A DNA stretch of 64,000 nt from positions 62,001-126,000 of the forward strand of contig NZ_FNPH01000001.1 in NCBI RefSeq assembly GCF_900107255.1, given 5' to 3'. Shown here in pieces: positions 40,147-48,386 of this stretch. Source of the stretch: Micromonospora pattaloongensis. Lineage in GTDB: Bacteria > Actinomycetota > Actinomycetes > Mycobacteriales > Micromonosporaceae. A program made the position numbers and the translations under genes. Numbering within the stretch: position 1 is the stretch's first letter; the number at the start of each line of letters is the position of its first letter. The notes under the pieces were generated by a model. It did no database searches. It worked only from the letters and a program-made list of their open reading frames with translations, and had not been told where the DNA came from.

Positions 40147-42018
40147 CTAACTTCTGGGCGCGTTCCCGGACGCCGATTCGCCGCCCTTCGCGACCGTGCC
40201 CGACTTCGCCGCGTTCCGCCGGCGGCTCTGGCCGCCGCGCGGCAGCACGACGTTCATCGGCGGCACGTTGAGCGGCGGGACGATGATCGGCAGCACGTCC
40301 GGGGCCGGCAGCCCGCCCGCGGTTTTGCGGCGGCGCTTCGCGGGTGCCGCCGCCGGAGTCCCGGCCAGCCCAGGCGTCCCCGGCGCCGCGGAAGTCCCCG
40401 CCAGCCCAGGCGCCCCCGGCGCCGCGGAAGTCCCCGCCAGCCCAGGCGTCGCCGACGACGGCGGCTGGTGCGACACCACCGGCAGGGCCGGGGTCTGCGC
40501 CAGCGCCGCGGCCCGCGCCTCCCCCGCCGGCAGCGTCGCCCGCCGCGCCTCCGCGGTCGGACCGGCCAGCGCGTCGGCGGAGTCCGGCCGGCGCCCCGGC
40601 GTCGGCTCCGCGGTCGCCGCGTCGTCGTTGGCGCGCCGCTGCCGCGTCGCGGCGGCGACCTCGCGGACGGGGGTGCGCGGCGCGTCGGGCCGTGGGCCGC
40701 CGCGCCAGGTCGCGGGCGGCAGCGGCAGCGCGTTCCGGGATGCCGCCGCCGGTTCGGTGGGCGCGGCCGGATCACCGTCGTGCGTCGGCGCCGCGTGCCG
40801 GCCCTCGGTGCCCGACCCGGACTCCGGAGCGGCCGCGGTGGCCGTGGCGGGTGCGGTGGGCGCGGCGTGGCGGCCCGGCGTCGCCGGCGCGACCGCCCTC
40901 GTGGCGACCGTCTCCGCCGCGCCGTTGTGCGTGGGCGCGGCGTCCGACGCCGGCGTGCCCGCGACGGCGTCCGGCGCCGGCGGCCAGGCCAGTGTCGGGG
41001 TCACCGGCGGCCGGACCGGACCGGGCCGGACCGGACCGGGCCGGACCTCGTCGCCGGCGCGGCCGGACGGCACGGCGGGCGACCCGGTCGCGGACGGGTT
41101 CGACGGGGACGCGTCGGTGGTGTCCGCGAGCGTCGCCGGTCGCGTCGACGGGGCGGGCCAGGCCGGCGGGGCCTGCGCCGCGGAGCCGGGCGCGGACGGA
41201 GACGGCAGGGTCTGCGCCGCGGAGCCGGGCGCGGACGGAGACGGCAGCGCCGTTCCGGCCGGGACGGTGGCGTCGCGGCCGATGCCGTTGAGCGTCTGGA
41301 GCCCGAGGCGGGCGGCGAGCGCGGGCACCTGGTCGGGTTCGACGACGATGACGACCTCGCGGGGCCGGGTCGGCCAGGCCAGCACGGCCGTGCCGGCGGC
41401 GATCGCGAGGGCGCCGAGGGCGAGCAGGCCCCAGCTGGTCGGGTCGAGCCAGCCCGGCCGGACCTCGGCGCGCAGCTCCACGCCGGCCGCGAGCCGGCCG
41501 TCGGGGCGCATGATGACCAGCGCCACCTCCTGCCCGCGCAGCTCGGCGGGGGTCAGGTCGAGCGCGCCGACGCCCTGGCGCAGCCAGAACGACTGCGTGG
41601 CGGGCTCGGCGGCGGGCACGGGCTCGACACCGCCCCGGGGGACCCGGGTCAGCTGCACGGGCAGCGGCCCGCGCGCCACCCCGACCGCGTCGACGCGGGC
41701 GTGCGGCAGGCCGGCGAGGTAGCTGGTCACCAGGGCGCTGGGCGCGATGCCGACGAAGGACGGCCCGGCCTCGGTCTGGGCGGTGATCCGCAGGGTGGTG
41801 CGGTCGTCGCGGGTGAAGGGCGCGTCCCGGGCCAGCAGGGCGTCGAGGTCGGGCACCACGACGGCGCTGCCGGTCCGCTCGAGCCGCTGCATGGAGCCGC
41901 TGAACGCGCCGCCGGCGTCGCGGTGCTGCGCGGCCATCCAGAGGGCACCGCCGACAAAGAACGTCGGCACCCCGACGGTGAGCAGCAGCATCCCGACGAT
42001 CGCGCGAACGACCCGCAT
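40147..42018 (-). CDS. Membrane protein with long Pro/Ala/Gly-rich C-terminal region
   Basis: A 623-residue protein of unknown function. TM1 spans about 5-30; a 160-residue extracytoplasmic domain follows (FSGSMQRLERTGSAVVVPDLDALLAR, FVGIAPSALVTSYLAGLPHARVDAV); TM2 is at about 193-215 (WGLLALGALAIAAGTAVLAW). Next comes a segment PREVVIVVEPDQVPALAARLGLQT and 370 low-complexity cytoplasmic residues rich in Pro, Ala, Thr with internal repeats (LPSPSAPGSAAQ twice; GLAGTSAAPG-type three times), ending in a Lys/Arg-rich tail. It resembles actinobacterial proteins with a 'photosystem-like two-TM' plan of unknown role. RBS GGAGGGA precedes the ATG. Confidence 0.75.
   Translation of the reverse strand: MRVVRAIVGMLLLTVGVPTFFVGGALWMAAQHRDAGGAFSGSMQRLERTGSAVVVPDLDALLARDAPFTRDDRTTLRITAQTEAGPSFVGIAPSALVTSYLAGLPHARVDAVGVARGPLPVQLTRVPRGGVEPVPAAEPATQSFWLRQGVGALDLTPAELRGQEVALVIMRPDGRLAAGVELRAEVRPGWLDPTSWGLLALGALAIAAGTAVLAWPTRPREVVIVVEPDQVPALAARLGLQTLNGIGRDATVPAGTALPSPSAPGSAAQTLPSPSAPGSAAQAPPAWPAPSTRPATLADTTDASPSNPSATGSPAVPSGRAGDEVRPGPVRPGPVRPPVTPTLAWPPAPDAVAGTPASDAAPTHNGAAETVATRAVAPATPGRHAAPTAPATATAAAPESGSGTEGRHAAPTHDGDPAAPTEPAAASRNALPLPPATWRGGPRPDAPRTPVREVAAATRQRRANDDAATAEPTPGRRPDSADALAGPTAEARRATLPAGEARAAALAQTPALPVVSHQPPSSATPGLAGTSAAPGAPGLAGTSAAPGTPGLAGTPAAAPAKRRRKTAGGLPAPDVLPIIVPPLNVPPMNVVLPRGGQSRRRNAAKSGTVAKGGESASGNAPRS
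40358..41247 (-). repeat. Three sets of tandem DNA repeats inside one gene
   Basis: Within the low-complexity part of the 623-residue protein gene: a 36-bp unit, about 2.5 copies (40358-40448); two 15-bp units CCGGACCGGACCGGG (41011-41040); and a 39-bp unit in nearly two copies (41172-41247). All keep the reading frame. This suggests length variation of a disordered region. Confidence 0.85.
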
Positions 42019-42114
42019 CGCGTCCCTCCTAGATCACCGTACGGCTCGACCATACCGACGGTGATCAGGTGGACACGTGATGCAGTGCGTCGCCGCGCCG
42101 ACGGAGTGGAAAAA

Positions 42115-42149
42115 CCGCTGACCCGCCGGTCGATCCGGCGGGTCAGCGG
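42115..42149 (-). terminator. Rho-independent terminator after ycnI
   Basis: A perfect 15-bp stem (42115-42129 with 42135-42149), 5-base loop, followed on the minus strand by a T run (complement of AAAA at 42111-42114). Confidence 0.85.
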
Positions 42150-42161
42150 CGAGGCGACACC

Positions 42162-42905
42162 TCAGGCCGTGGGGGTCCCGGCCGTCCGGCGGGTACGGGC
42201 GAACGCCAGGCCGCCCAGCGCCAGCCCGCCCAGCCCCGCGACCAGACCGGCGATGCCCAGCCCCAGCGCGACCGAGTCGCTCTCGGACTCGTCGTCGCGG
42301 TCATCGTCGTCCCCGGCCGCAGCGGCGGCCGGCGAGGTCGCCGGCGTCGCACCCGCCGGCAGCACCTTCAGCACGGGCGCCGGGTGCTCCGGCTCCTCGC
42401 CACCGGCGGCCGGCGGCTCCTCGATCCAGCGCGAGATGTTGCCGTCGGAGTAGGTCTGCAGCGTCTTGAACACCATCGTGTCGACCTTCGGCAGCGGGCC
42501 CATCGACACCGGGAACTCCTGGAACTGCCCCGGCTTCACGCCGGCGTCGGCGCTCGCCGTCCAGGTGATCTTCGAGATGGCCTCGGTGACCTGACTGCCG
42601 TGCACCTCCAGCGGCGGGTCGACCTTGCGCTTTTCGGTCGTCACGGTCCAACCCGGCACCGGCATGGTGGAGACCGACGCCACCGGCGCGTTCTCCGGCA
42701 GCACCACCTCCACCTTCGTGGTGGAGGCCGTGTCGCTCTCGTTCGGCACCCGGAACGCCAGCCGGGCGTACCCGCCCTGCGTCGCCTCCTTCGGGTTGAC
42801 CGAGACGTGCGCGGACGCGGGCGCGGCGAAGCCGAGCACGCCGACGAGGGCTGCGCCGAGGGCGAGAGCTGCCGCGGTCGTCGCGGAGCGCCGGTGACGG
42901 AACAT
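42162..42905 (-). CDS. YcnI-type (DUF1775) copper-binding protein
   Basis: A 247-residue exported protein. The signal peptide spans about 1-32 (HRRSATTAAALALGAALVGVLGFAAPASA); the mature N-terminus starts with His33 (HVSVNPKEATQGGYARLAFRVPNES), the family's copper-binding His. The DUF1775 domain spans about 33-170 with WTASADAGVKPGQFQEFPVSMG and a Trp near RWIEEP. An acidic stalk (DDDDRDDESESD) and a C-terminal membrane helix with basic tail (about 215-240) follow. ATG at 42905 has GAGGAAGG upstream, 14 bp after copCD, so the two form a copper-handling operon. Confidence 0.93.
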   Translation of the reverse strand: MFRHRRSATTAAALALGAALVGVLGFAAPASAHVSVNPKEATQGGYARLAFRVPNESDTASTTKVEVVLPENAPVASVSTMPVPGWTVTTEKRKVDPPLEVHGSQVTEAISKITWTASADAGVKPGQFQEFPVSMGPLPKVDTMVFKTLQTYSDGNISRWIEEPPAAGGEEPEHPAPVLKVLPAGATPATSPAAAAAGDDDDRDDESESDSVALGLGIAGLVAGLGGLALGGLAFARTRRTAGTPTA

Positions 42906-42919
42906 GTACGGACCTTCCT

Positions 42920-44584
42920 CTAGGTGATGGGCACGGTGGCGGTCACCGTGGCCTGATCGATGTCGGAGATGCGGACGGTGAGTCGCAGCTGCCACTCGCC
43001 CGCGGCGGGCAGGTTGATCTCCCCGGTGACGTGGTTGTCGGTGAGCGGCAGCAGCGGGATGTCGACCGGCTCCACCCCGCTGGCGGGCAGCGCCGCGGTC
43101 GCCTTCCACTCCACGACCGGCAGCGGCTTGTTGTCCCGGGTGTACGAGTACACGTGGATTGTGTTGTTCCCCCGCTTCGCGGGATCGATCTCGACCTGCA
43201 GCGAGTAGATGCTGCTGTCGAGCCGGGTGGAGAAGTAGCCCGGACCGGCGCGCTCGGTCTGCCCGATCGCGGTCCGGGCCGGCGTGATCTGCACCAACGC
43301 CGCGGAGACCGCGAGCACGACCGCGGTGATGGCGAGCTCGGCGAGCACCGCCCCTCGCATCCGGCCCGGCCCCTCCCCCGCGACGGCCCGGCGCACGAGC
43401 TGCCGGGAGTACGCCGCGACCGCGATCACCACGACGAAGAGCGCGATCTTGGCGATGATCATCCGCCCGTACGTGGTGCCGGTGAGCGCGCCCAGCGTGC
43501 CGACCTCGATCAGCGCCTGCACCGTGCCGGCGAGCAGCAACGCCGTCACGGCCAGCGTGGCCCAGCGCGACCAGATCGGCAGGATCGCCGAGAGTTCCCG
43601 CTGGTCCGCCCGCCGGAGCAGAAAGGCGACGAGCATCAGCAGCCCGCCCAGCCACACCGCCATGCTGGCCAGGTGCACGGTGTCGACCACGACCGAGACG
43701 GGCGGCACCGGAGAGGCGGCCGGGTGCCCGGCCAGCGGCCAGGTGGCCAGCCCCGCCACCGCCAGGATGGCCAGCAACGGCCGGTCGACGCGCCCCTCGG
43801 TGCCGGCGAGCACCGGGCGCAGCAGCAGCGCCGCGGCCAGCAGGATCCCGATCCGCACCAGGTGCGCGGTGCCGAACGGACTGCTCAGCACCGAGCTCAA
43901 CCCGGCGACGTCGACGTCGAACAGCCCGCCACCCATCGTGTAGGGCACCTGCAGCCAGAAGCCCGCGAGGGTCGAGAACGCGACCAGCCCGACCCCGGCC
44001 CAGGCCAGTCGGGCGGGGCCGCCGCGCGGCAGCCGCCGCGGCCAGAGCAGGCTCAGCACCAGCACCGGGCCGACCAGCAGCACCAGGCCGGCGTACCCGA
44101 GGAACTTGGCCACCGGGATCGCGGCCGTGACCGCCGTGTCGGCCCGGTCCGCGGTCTCGGAGTCGGCGGGCGCGACGGTGCGCTCGCCCACCGAGTAGGT
44201 GTAGCCGCCGGGCACCGGATGGCTGTCGGCCGAGATCACGCGGTAGCTGACCAGGTACGTGCCGCGCGGGGCGCCCTGGTCGACGGTGATCGTGACGGTG
44301 GTGCCGTTGAACGCCGGTTCGCCCCGGTCGACGCGCTTGCCGTCCGGGCCGATCACCCGGATCTTGCCGGGCACCTCCCGGACCGGCTCGGAGAAGGTGA
44401 GCACCACCTGAGCGGGCGCCGCCGGCACCACGGTCTCCGGGGCGGGGCTGCTGCTCACCAGCACGGCGTGCGCGAACGCCGGCGCGGCGGGCGCCAGCAA
44501 CGCGGCGAGGACGGCGAGCAGCAACCCGACCAGTACGGTCGACCGCGCCGCGGCCCGGTTCATCACGGCAGTCATGCCGGACAT
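42920..44584 (-). CDS. CopC-CopD fusion, copper transport protein
   Basis: A 554-residue fusion. The signal peptide is followed by a CopC domain starting with His (HAVLVSSSPAPETVVPAAPAQVVLTFSEPV) and containing SYRVISADSHPVPGGYTYSVG, the second copper-site region. CopD then gives about eight membrane helices (from about 135), with VDTVHLASMAVWLGGLLML and YGRMIIAKIALFVVVIAVAAYSRQ as family motifs. A C-terminal extracytoplasmic beta-domain (about 450-554) resembles the YtkA-like domain. It binds and imports copper, feeding periplasm-side cuproenzymes. Several Met starts (44584, 44575, 44563) are possible. The LPMO and the copper-type neighbours give it a plausible purpose. Confidence 0.92.
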   Translation of the reverse strand: MSGMTAVMNRAAARSTVLVGLLLAVLAALLAPAAPAFAHAVLVSSSPAPETVVPAAPAQVVLTFSEPVREVPGKIRVIGPDGKRVDRGEPAFNGTTVTITVDQGAPRGTYLVSYRVISADSHPVPGGYTYSVGERTVAPADSETADRADTAVTAAIPVAKFLGYAGLVLLVGPVLVLSLLWPRRLPRGGPARLAWAGVGLVAFSTLAGFWLQVPYTMGGGLFDVDVAGLSSVLSSPFGTAHLVRIGILLAAALLLRPVLAGTEGRVDRPLLAILAVAGLATWPLAGHPAASPVPPVSVVVDTVHLASMAVWLGGLLMLVAFLLRRADQRELSAILPIWSRWATLAVTALLLAGTVQALIEVGTLGALTGTTYGRMIIAKIALFVVVIAVAAYSRQLVRRAVAGEGPGRMRGAVLAELAITAVVLAVSAALVQITPARTAIGQTERAGPGYFSTRLDSSIYSLQVEIDPAKRGNNTIHVYSYTRDNKPLPVVEWKATAALPASGVEPVDIPLLPLTDNHVTGEINLPAAGEWQLRLTVRISDIDQATVTATVPIT

Positions 44585-44618
44585 GCTCGCCGACCCGGAC
44601 GTCCGGGCGCGACCCACC

Positions 44619-45272
44619 TCACCCGCGTCCCGCGGCGGCCGCGGTCGACACCGGCCCCGCGCGGCCGCCGCTGACCCGCCCCAGCGCCCAGAGCAGAACG
44701 GCCTGCACCACCGCGGCCAGATGTCCGATCTCGTGCACCAGCAGCGTCGTGGAGTTGGCGATGTCCACCGCGCTGGTGCCGGCGAGGCAGACGGCGAGCA
44801 CGAAGGCGACCGGCACGAACGCCTGCGCCCGCTCCGGGCGGTACGCGGCGAGCGCGAAACCGACCGCGAGCGCGACATCGAACGAGGCCATCTCCCGGCT
44901 GGTGTGCGGATCGACGGCGACACCGAAGCCGGCGAGCAGGATCGGCAGCGCGACCGCGAGCTGGGCGACGGCCGCCACCGCCACCGCGACCCGCAGGATC
45001 TGCCGGCGCCCCCGCGCGGCCGCGGCCGCCCGGCGCCGGGCCGCGGCCGGGCCCCGCGGGTCGGCCGCCACGGCGGCGAGCACCGCGGCGGTCAGGTCCG
45101 GCACCTCGGCCGGCTGCACCCGCACCGCGCGGGTCACCTGCTCGGCCCGCGCCAGCCAGACCCGGCAGGCGGCGCAGCCCGCCAGGTGCCCGTCCAGCCG
45201 GGCCGCCGGCGCCTGCGGGTCCTCGCCGTCCAGCCGCGCCGACAGCGCGATCCGAATCTCGTCGCACGTCAT
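44619..45272 (-). CDS. Zinc-finger (zf-HC2) membrane anti-sigma factor-like protein
   Basis: A 217-residue protein beginning MTCDEIRIALSARLDGEDPQ with the HC2 zinc motif RLDGHLAGCAACRVWLA (His-x3-Cys-x2-Cys), then an anti-sigma-like helix LTAAVLAAVAADPRG. From about 90 it has four predicted membrane helices (RVAVAVAAVAQLAVALPILLA, VALAVGFALAAY, AFVPVAFVLAVCLAGTSAVDIA, LAAVVQAVLLWALG), more than typical single-TM anti-sigma proteins. ATG at 45272 fits a leaderless message from the ECF-type promoter just upstream. It is divergent from, not downstream of, the sigma gene. Confidence 0.85.
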   Translation of the reverse strand: MTCDEIRIALSARLDGEDPQAPAARLDGHLAGCAACRVWLARAEQVTRAVRVQPAEVPDLTAAVLAAVAADPRGPAAARRRAAAAARGRRQILRVAVAVAAVAQLAVALPILLAGFGVAVDPHTSREMASFDVALAVGFALAAYRPERAQAFVPVAFVLAVCLAGTSAVDIANSTTLLVHEIGHLAAVVQAVLLWALGRVSGGRAGPVSTAAAAGRG

Positions 45273-45279
45273 GCGGGGA

Positions 45280-45307
45280 TAGTCGGTCGCCGGGCGGAAA
45301 AAGTTCC
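45280..45307 (-). promoter_or_regulatory. ECF-type promoter for the anti-sigma gene
   Basis: On the minus strand GGAACTT (45301-45307) and CGACTA (45280-45285) are 15 bp apart, close to the GGAAC-N15/16-CGTC pattern of ECF sigma promoters. The predicted start lies about at the ATG (45272), so the transcript would be leaderless. This suggests that the adjacent sigma factor activates its own anti-sigma gene. Confidence 0.55.
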
Positions 45308-45370
45308 CGGCAGCTGCGGGCCGCGACGGGGGACACACCGATCGACGCCCGCCGCGTACCCTGGGTTGCC

Positions 45371-45973
45371 GTGATCCCGGCTCCGCGTGACGCACGGGTC
45401 GGCGTGGGCGACGGCGAGGGCGCCGACGCGCCGGCCGGCTTTGTGCTGGACGACGCCACGCACTGGGCGCTCGCCGCCCGCGACGGCGACGCCGTGGCCC
45501 CGGCCGCCTTCGTGCGGGCCACCCAGGCCGAGCTGTGGCGCTTCGTGGCCGCCCTGGTCGACACCAACAGCGCCGACGACCTGACCCAGGAGACCTATCT
45601 GCGCGCGTTCCGGGCGCTGCCCTCGTTCGAGGGGCGCGCGACCGCCCGCACCTGGCTGCTCGGCATCGCCCGGCGCGCCTGCGCCGACCACCTGCGGACG
45701 GTGGTCCGGCGCCGGGAGCTCGACCGGCGCCTCGCGGCGCACGCCGACGCCGAGATCGGGCACCCCGACCCCGCGCTGCACCTCGGCGCCACCGACCTGC
45801 TGCGCCGGCTCCCCGACGAGCGCCGCGCCGCCTTCGTGCTCACCCAGGTGCTGGGGCTGTCCTACGCCGAGGCCGCGACGATCGAGGACGTGCCGGTCGG
45901 CACGATCCGCTCCCGGGTCGCGCGGGCCCGCGCCGACCTGGTCACCGCCGTCGGCGAGGCGCTCGCCAGCTGA
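45371..45973 (+). CDS. ECF RNA polymerase sigma factor
   Basis: A 200-residue group-4 sigma factor. Region 2 (about 45-110): ELWRFVAALVDTNSADDLTQETYLRAFRALPSFEGRATARTWLLGIARRACADHLR, with the DDLTQETYLRAF core. Region 4 (about 140-195): LLRRLPDERRAAFVLTQVLGLSYAEAATIEDVPVGTIRSRVARARADLV. A short non-conserved N-terminal extension precedes region 2. The GTG start has TACCCT eight bases upstream, a leaderless -10. Nearby copper (CopCD, YcnI) and redox genes (DsbA-like) suggest an envelope or copper/oxidative stress regulon; this is inferred only from context. Confidence 0.94.
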   Translation: MIPAPRDARVGVGDGEGADAPAGFVLDDATHWALAARDGDAVAPAAFVRATQAELWRFVAALVDTNSADDLTQETYLRAFRALPSFEGRATARTWLLGIARRACADHLRTVVRRRELDRRLAAHADAEIGHPDPALHLGATDLLRRLPDERRAAFVLTQVLGLSYAEAATIEDVPVGTIRSRVARARADLVTAVGEALAS

Positions 45974-46025
45974 TTAACCCGGACGAAAAGCGGAACTCCG
46001 TCCGCGACCCGAACGACTAACGATC

Positions 46026-46511
46026 GTGACGGAGCGCATGTCCCGGTGGCGGACGGTCCAACCCTGGCTCGGCACCGCGGCGCGGATGGGGCTCGCCGCG
46101 GTGTGGCTCTACGCCGGCGCGACGAAGGTCGGCGACCTGGCCGCCTCCGGGCGGGCCGTCAACGCCTACCGCGTCATGCCGTACGAGCTGGCGCGCGTGA
46201 TCGGCGCCGCGCTGCCCTTCGTGGAGATCGCGCTCGGCGTACTCCTGCTGCTGGGCCTCGCGACCCGCCTGGTCGCCGGCGTCTCCGCGGCGTTGCTGCT
46301 GGTCTTCATCGCCGGCATCGCCTCGGCCTGGGTCCGCGGGCTGGCGATCGACTGCGGCTGCTTCGGCACCGGCGGCGAGCTGCCGGCCGGGCAGAGCCCG
46401 AGCTACGGCCCGGAGCTGCTGCGCGACCTGGGCTTCCTGCTGCTCGCCGCGTTCCTCCTGGGCTGCCCCCGCACCCGACTGTCCGTAGATTCCTTCCTCG
46501 ACCGGCGGTGA
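46026..46511 (+). CDS. MauE/DoxX-family membrane protein
   Basis: A 161-residue, four-helix membrane protein of the MauE family: AARMGLAAVWLYAGATKVGDLAASGRAVNAYRVMP, FVEIALGVLLLLGLATRLVAGVSAALLLVFIAGIASAWVRGLAIDCGCFG. The CGCFG motif is characteristic and could cycle thiols with a thioredoxin-like partner, which is encoded next (46519). MauE proteins help mature disulfide-containing exported enzymes. The start is GTG. Confidence 0.9.
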   Translation: MTERMSRWRTVQPWLGTAARMGLAAVWLYAGATKVGDLAASGRAVNAYRVMPYELARVIGAALPFVEIALGVLLLLGLATRLVAGVSAALLLVFIAGIASAWVRGLAIDCGCFGTGGELPAGQSPSYGPELLRDLGFLLLAAFLLGCPRTRLSVDSFLDRR

Positions 46512-46518
46512 GCACCCG

Positions 46519-47229
46519 ATGAGCAAACGAACCGGCCAGAAGGCGGCCGCCCGGATGGTGCGCGATGAGATCGCGCGGGAGCGCCGACGCAGGCGCACCC
46601 TCTGGACCTCGGTCGTCGCGGTGATCGCGCTGGCGATCGCGGGCATGATCGGGTACGTCGTCTACTCCAATCAGCGCCCGCACACGTACACCGCGCCGCC
46701 GGGGGCCGTCGACGACGCCTCGGGCATCGCCGTCGGCACCGGGCCGGTCAAGCTCGACCTGTACGAGGACTTCATCTGCCCGGCGTGCCGGCAGTTCGAG
46801 CAGCAGGGCGGTGCGACCGTCGACCAGCTGATCGCCGCCAACAAGGTGACGTTGATCTACCACCCGGTCGCCTACCTCGACCGGTTCTCCAGCACCCGCT
46901 ACTCGACGCGCTCGTCCGCGGCCTCCGCCTGCGCCGCGGAGGGCGGCAAATACCGGGAGTACGCCAGGGCGCTCTTCGAACGGCAGCCCCCCGAGGGCGG
47001 GGCCGGGCTCTCCGACGACGAGCTCATCTCGATCGGCAGTGGCATCGGGCTGGGAGATACCTTCGGTCGGTGCGTACGCGACGGAAAGTACACGGCATGG
47101 ACGGCACACGTCACCGACGCGGCCAGCAAGCGGGGCGTGATCGGCACCCCGAGCGCGTACGTCAACGGCAAGCCGACCGACAGCAACCCGCAGGCCATCA
47201 CGGCCGCGGTCGACGCGGCGGGCAAGTGA
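46519..47229 (+). CDS. DsbA-like membrane-anchored thiol-disulfide oxidoreductase
   Basis: A 236-residue protein with a basic cytoplasmic N-terminus, one membrane helix (about 28-48) and an extracytoplasmic thioredoxin fold of DsbA_4 type. DLYEDFICPACRQFEQQ has the active-site CPAC; the cis-Pro loop is GVIGTPSAYVNGKP. It would form or isomerise disulfides in exported proteins, of which this region has several (GH6, LPMO, CBM2). It lies 7 bp after the mauE gene and overlaps the next gene (GTGA), so it is part of a three-gene operon. Confidence 0.92.
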   Translation: MSKRTGQKAAARMVRDEIARERRRRRTLWTSVVAVIALAIAGMIGYVVYSNQRPHTYTAPPGAVDDASGIAVGTGPVKLDLYEDFICPACRQFEQQGGATVDQLIAANKVTLIYHPVAYLDRFSSTRYSTRSSAASACAAEGGKYREYARALFERQPPEGGAGLSDDELISIGSGIGLGDTFGRCVRDGKYTAWTAHVTDAASKRGVIGTPSAYVNGKPTDSNPQAITAAVDAAGK

Positions 47230-48386
47230 TCGGGCGCGCCCTCGCGGCCGTCGTCGCCGGCGTCGTCGCCGCGCTCGCCGGTGCCGCCCCGGCCGCCGCG
47301 CACGGGGCCGACGCCCCCGACGGCACCGACTACCGCACCGCGGTGACCGAGGTGACCCCGCCGGTCGCCGGGCTCACCGTGCGCGCGGTCGAGGCCGGCG
47401 CCCGCATCGAGGTCAGCAACCGCACCGGCCGCACCATCGAGGTGCTCGGCTACGAGGGCGAGCCCTACCTGGAGCTGCGCCCCGACGGCGTCTATCAGAA
47501 CCAGCGCTCCCCCGCCGCGTACCTGAACGAGACCCTCGCCGGTGACACCCAGCCGCCGGCCACCGCCGACCCGACCCTGCCGCCGCTCTGGGAACGCGTC
47601 GCGACCGAGCCGGTGGTGCGCTGGCACGACCACCGCACCCACTGGATGAGCGCCACCCCGCCGCCCGCGGTCAGCGCCGATCCCGGCCGCGAACACCGCG
47701 TCCGCGACTGGGTGGTGCCGCTGCGCGACGGCGTCGCCGCCATCGAGGTGCACGGGACGCTGGACTGGGTGCCGCCGCCCAGCCCGGGCCTCTGGTGGGC
47801 GGTCAGCCTGCTCGGCGCGCTCGCCGTCGGCGCGCTCGGGCTGCTGCCCGCGCCGTCCCGGGCCGGCCGGGCCGGCACCGTCGCGCTCGCCGCGCTCGGC
47901 ACCGCCGCCGGCCTGCTCGCCGTCGGCTATGCCGTCGGCCGCGAACTCGATGCCGGGGCGGAGACGCTCGGCGCGATCCTGCAGGGGCTGCTCGTCGGCC
48001 AGATCTGGCCGGTGCTGACCGGGCTCGGGGCGCTCGCCGCCGCGGCGTACGCCCTCGCCCGACGCCCGGCCACCGACTTCGCGCTCGCGCTGGCCGGCGC
48101 CTGCCTGGGCATCTTCGGCGGCGCCGCGAACGCCGCGGTCTTCACCCGGGCGATCGCCCCGGTCCCGTGGCCGGCCGGCACGGCACGGACCGTGATCGTC
48201 GTGGTCATCGCCACCGGGGCCGGCATGGCGCTCGCCGGCGCGCTGCGGATGCACGCCGCCTCCCGCGCACCCCGCGATGATCCGCGTGATCAGGGGCCCG
48301 TCTCACGGCACGCCGACGACTCGCCCGAATCACTCCCTGATCACGCGGATCAGTGGGGGGCGGGGAGTGGCGGGGTGAAGCCGTAG
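47226..48386 (+). CDS. Exported/membrane protein with C-terminal helix bundle
   Basis: A 386-residue protein of a family common in actinomycetes, lacking a firm function. The signal peptide spans about 1-26 (ending PAAAHGAD), an extracytoplasmic beta-domain about 27-180 has several His (WERVATEPVVRWHDHRTHWMS), and six membrane helices follow (about 183-345). An acidic, His-containing cytoplasmic tail ends the protein. The mature N-terminal His and HDHRTHW cluster hint at metal binding. The GTG start overlaps the dsbA-like stop. The 3' end overlaps the convergent cbiO gene by 37 bp. Confidence 0.75.
   Translation: MIGRALAAVVAGVVAALAGAAPAAAHGADAPDGTDYRTAVTEVTPPVAGLTVRAVEAGARIEVSNRTGRTIEVLGYEGEPYLELRPDGVYQNQRSPAAYLNETLAGDTQPPATADPTLPPLWERVATEPVVRWHDHRTHWMSATPPPAVSADPGREHRVRDWVVPLRDGVAAIEVHGTLDWVPPPSPGLWWAVSLLGALAVGALGLLPAPSRAGRAGTVALAALGTAAGLLAVGYAVGRELDAGAETLGAILQGLLVGQIWPVLTGLGALAAAAYALARRPATDFALALAGACLGIFGGAANAAVFTRAIAPVPWPAGTARTVIVVVIATGAGMALAGALRMHAASRAPRDDPRDQGPVSRHADDSPESLPDHADQWGAGSGGVKP
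48278..48352. terminator. 18-bp inverted repeat in the overlapping 3' ends of convergent genes
   Basis: Arms TGATCCGCGTGATCAGGG (48278-48295) and its exact complement (48335-48352) flank a 39-base spacer. It lies inside the last codons of the plus-strand membrane protein gene and touches the cbiO stop. It is probably a bidirectional terminator; a mobile REP-like unit is the alternative. Confidence 0.6.

Noticed and set aside
42162-43655. A single 497-residue protein formed by extending the ycnI frame upstream
   Set aside because: The upstream part is an out-of-frame shadow of copCD; a signal peptide, ribosome site and family start all point to ATG 42905.
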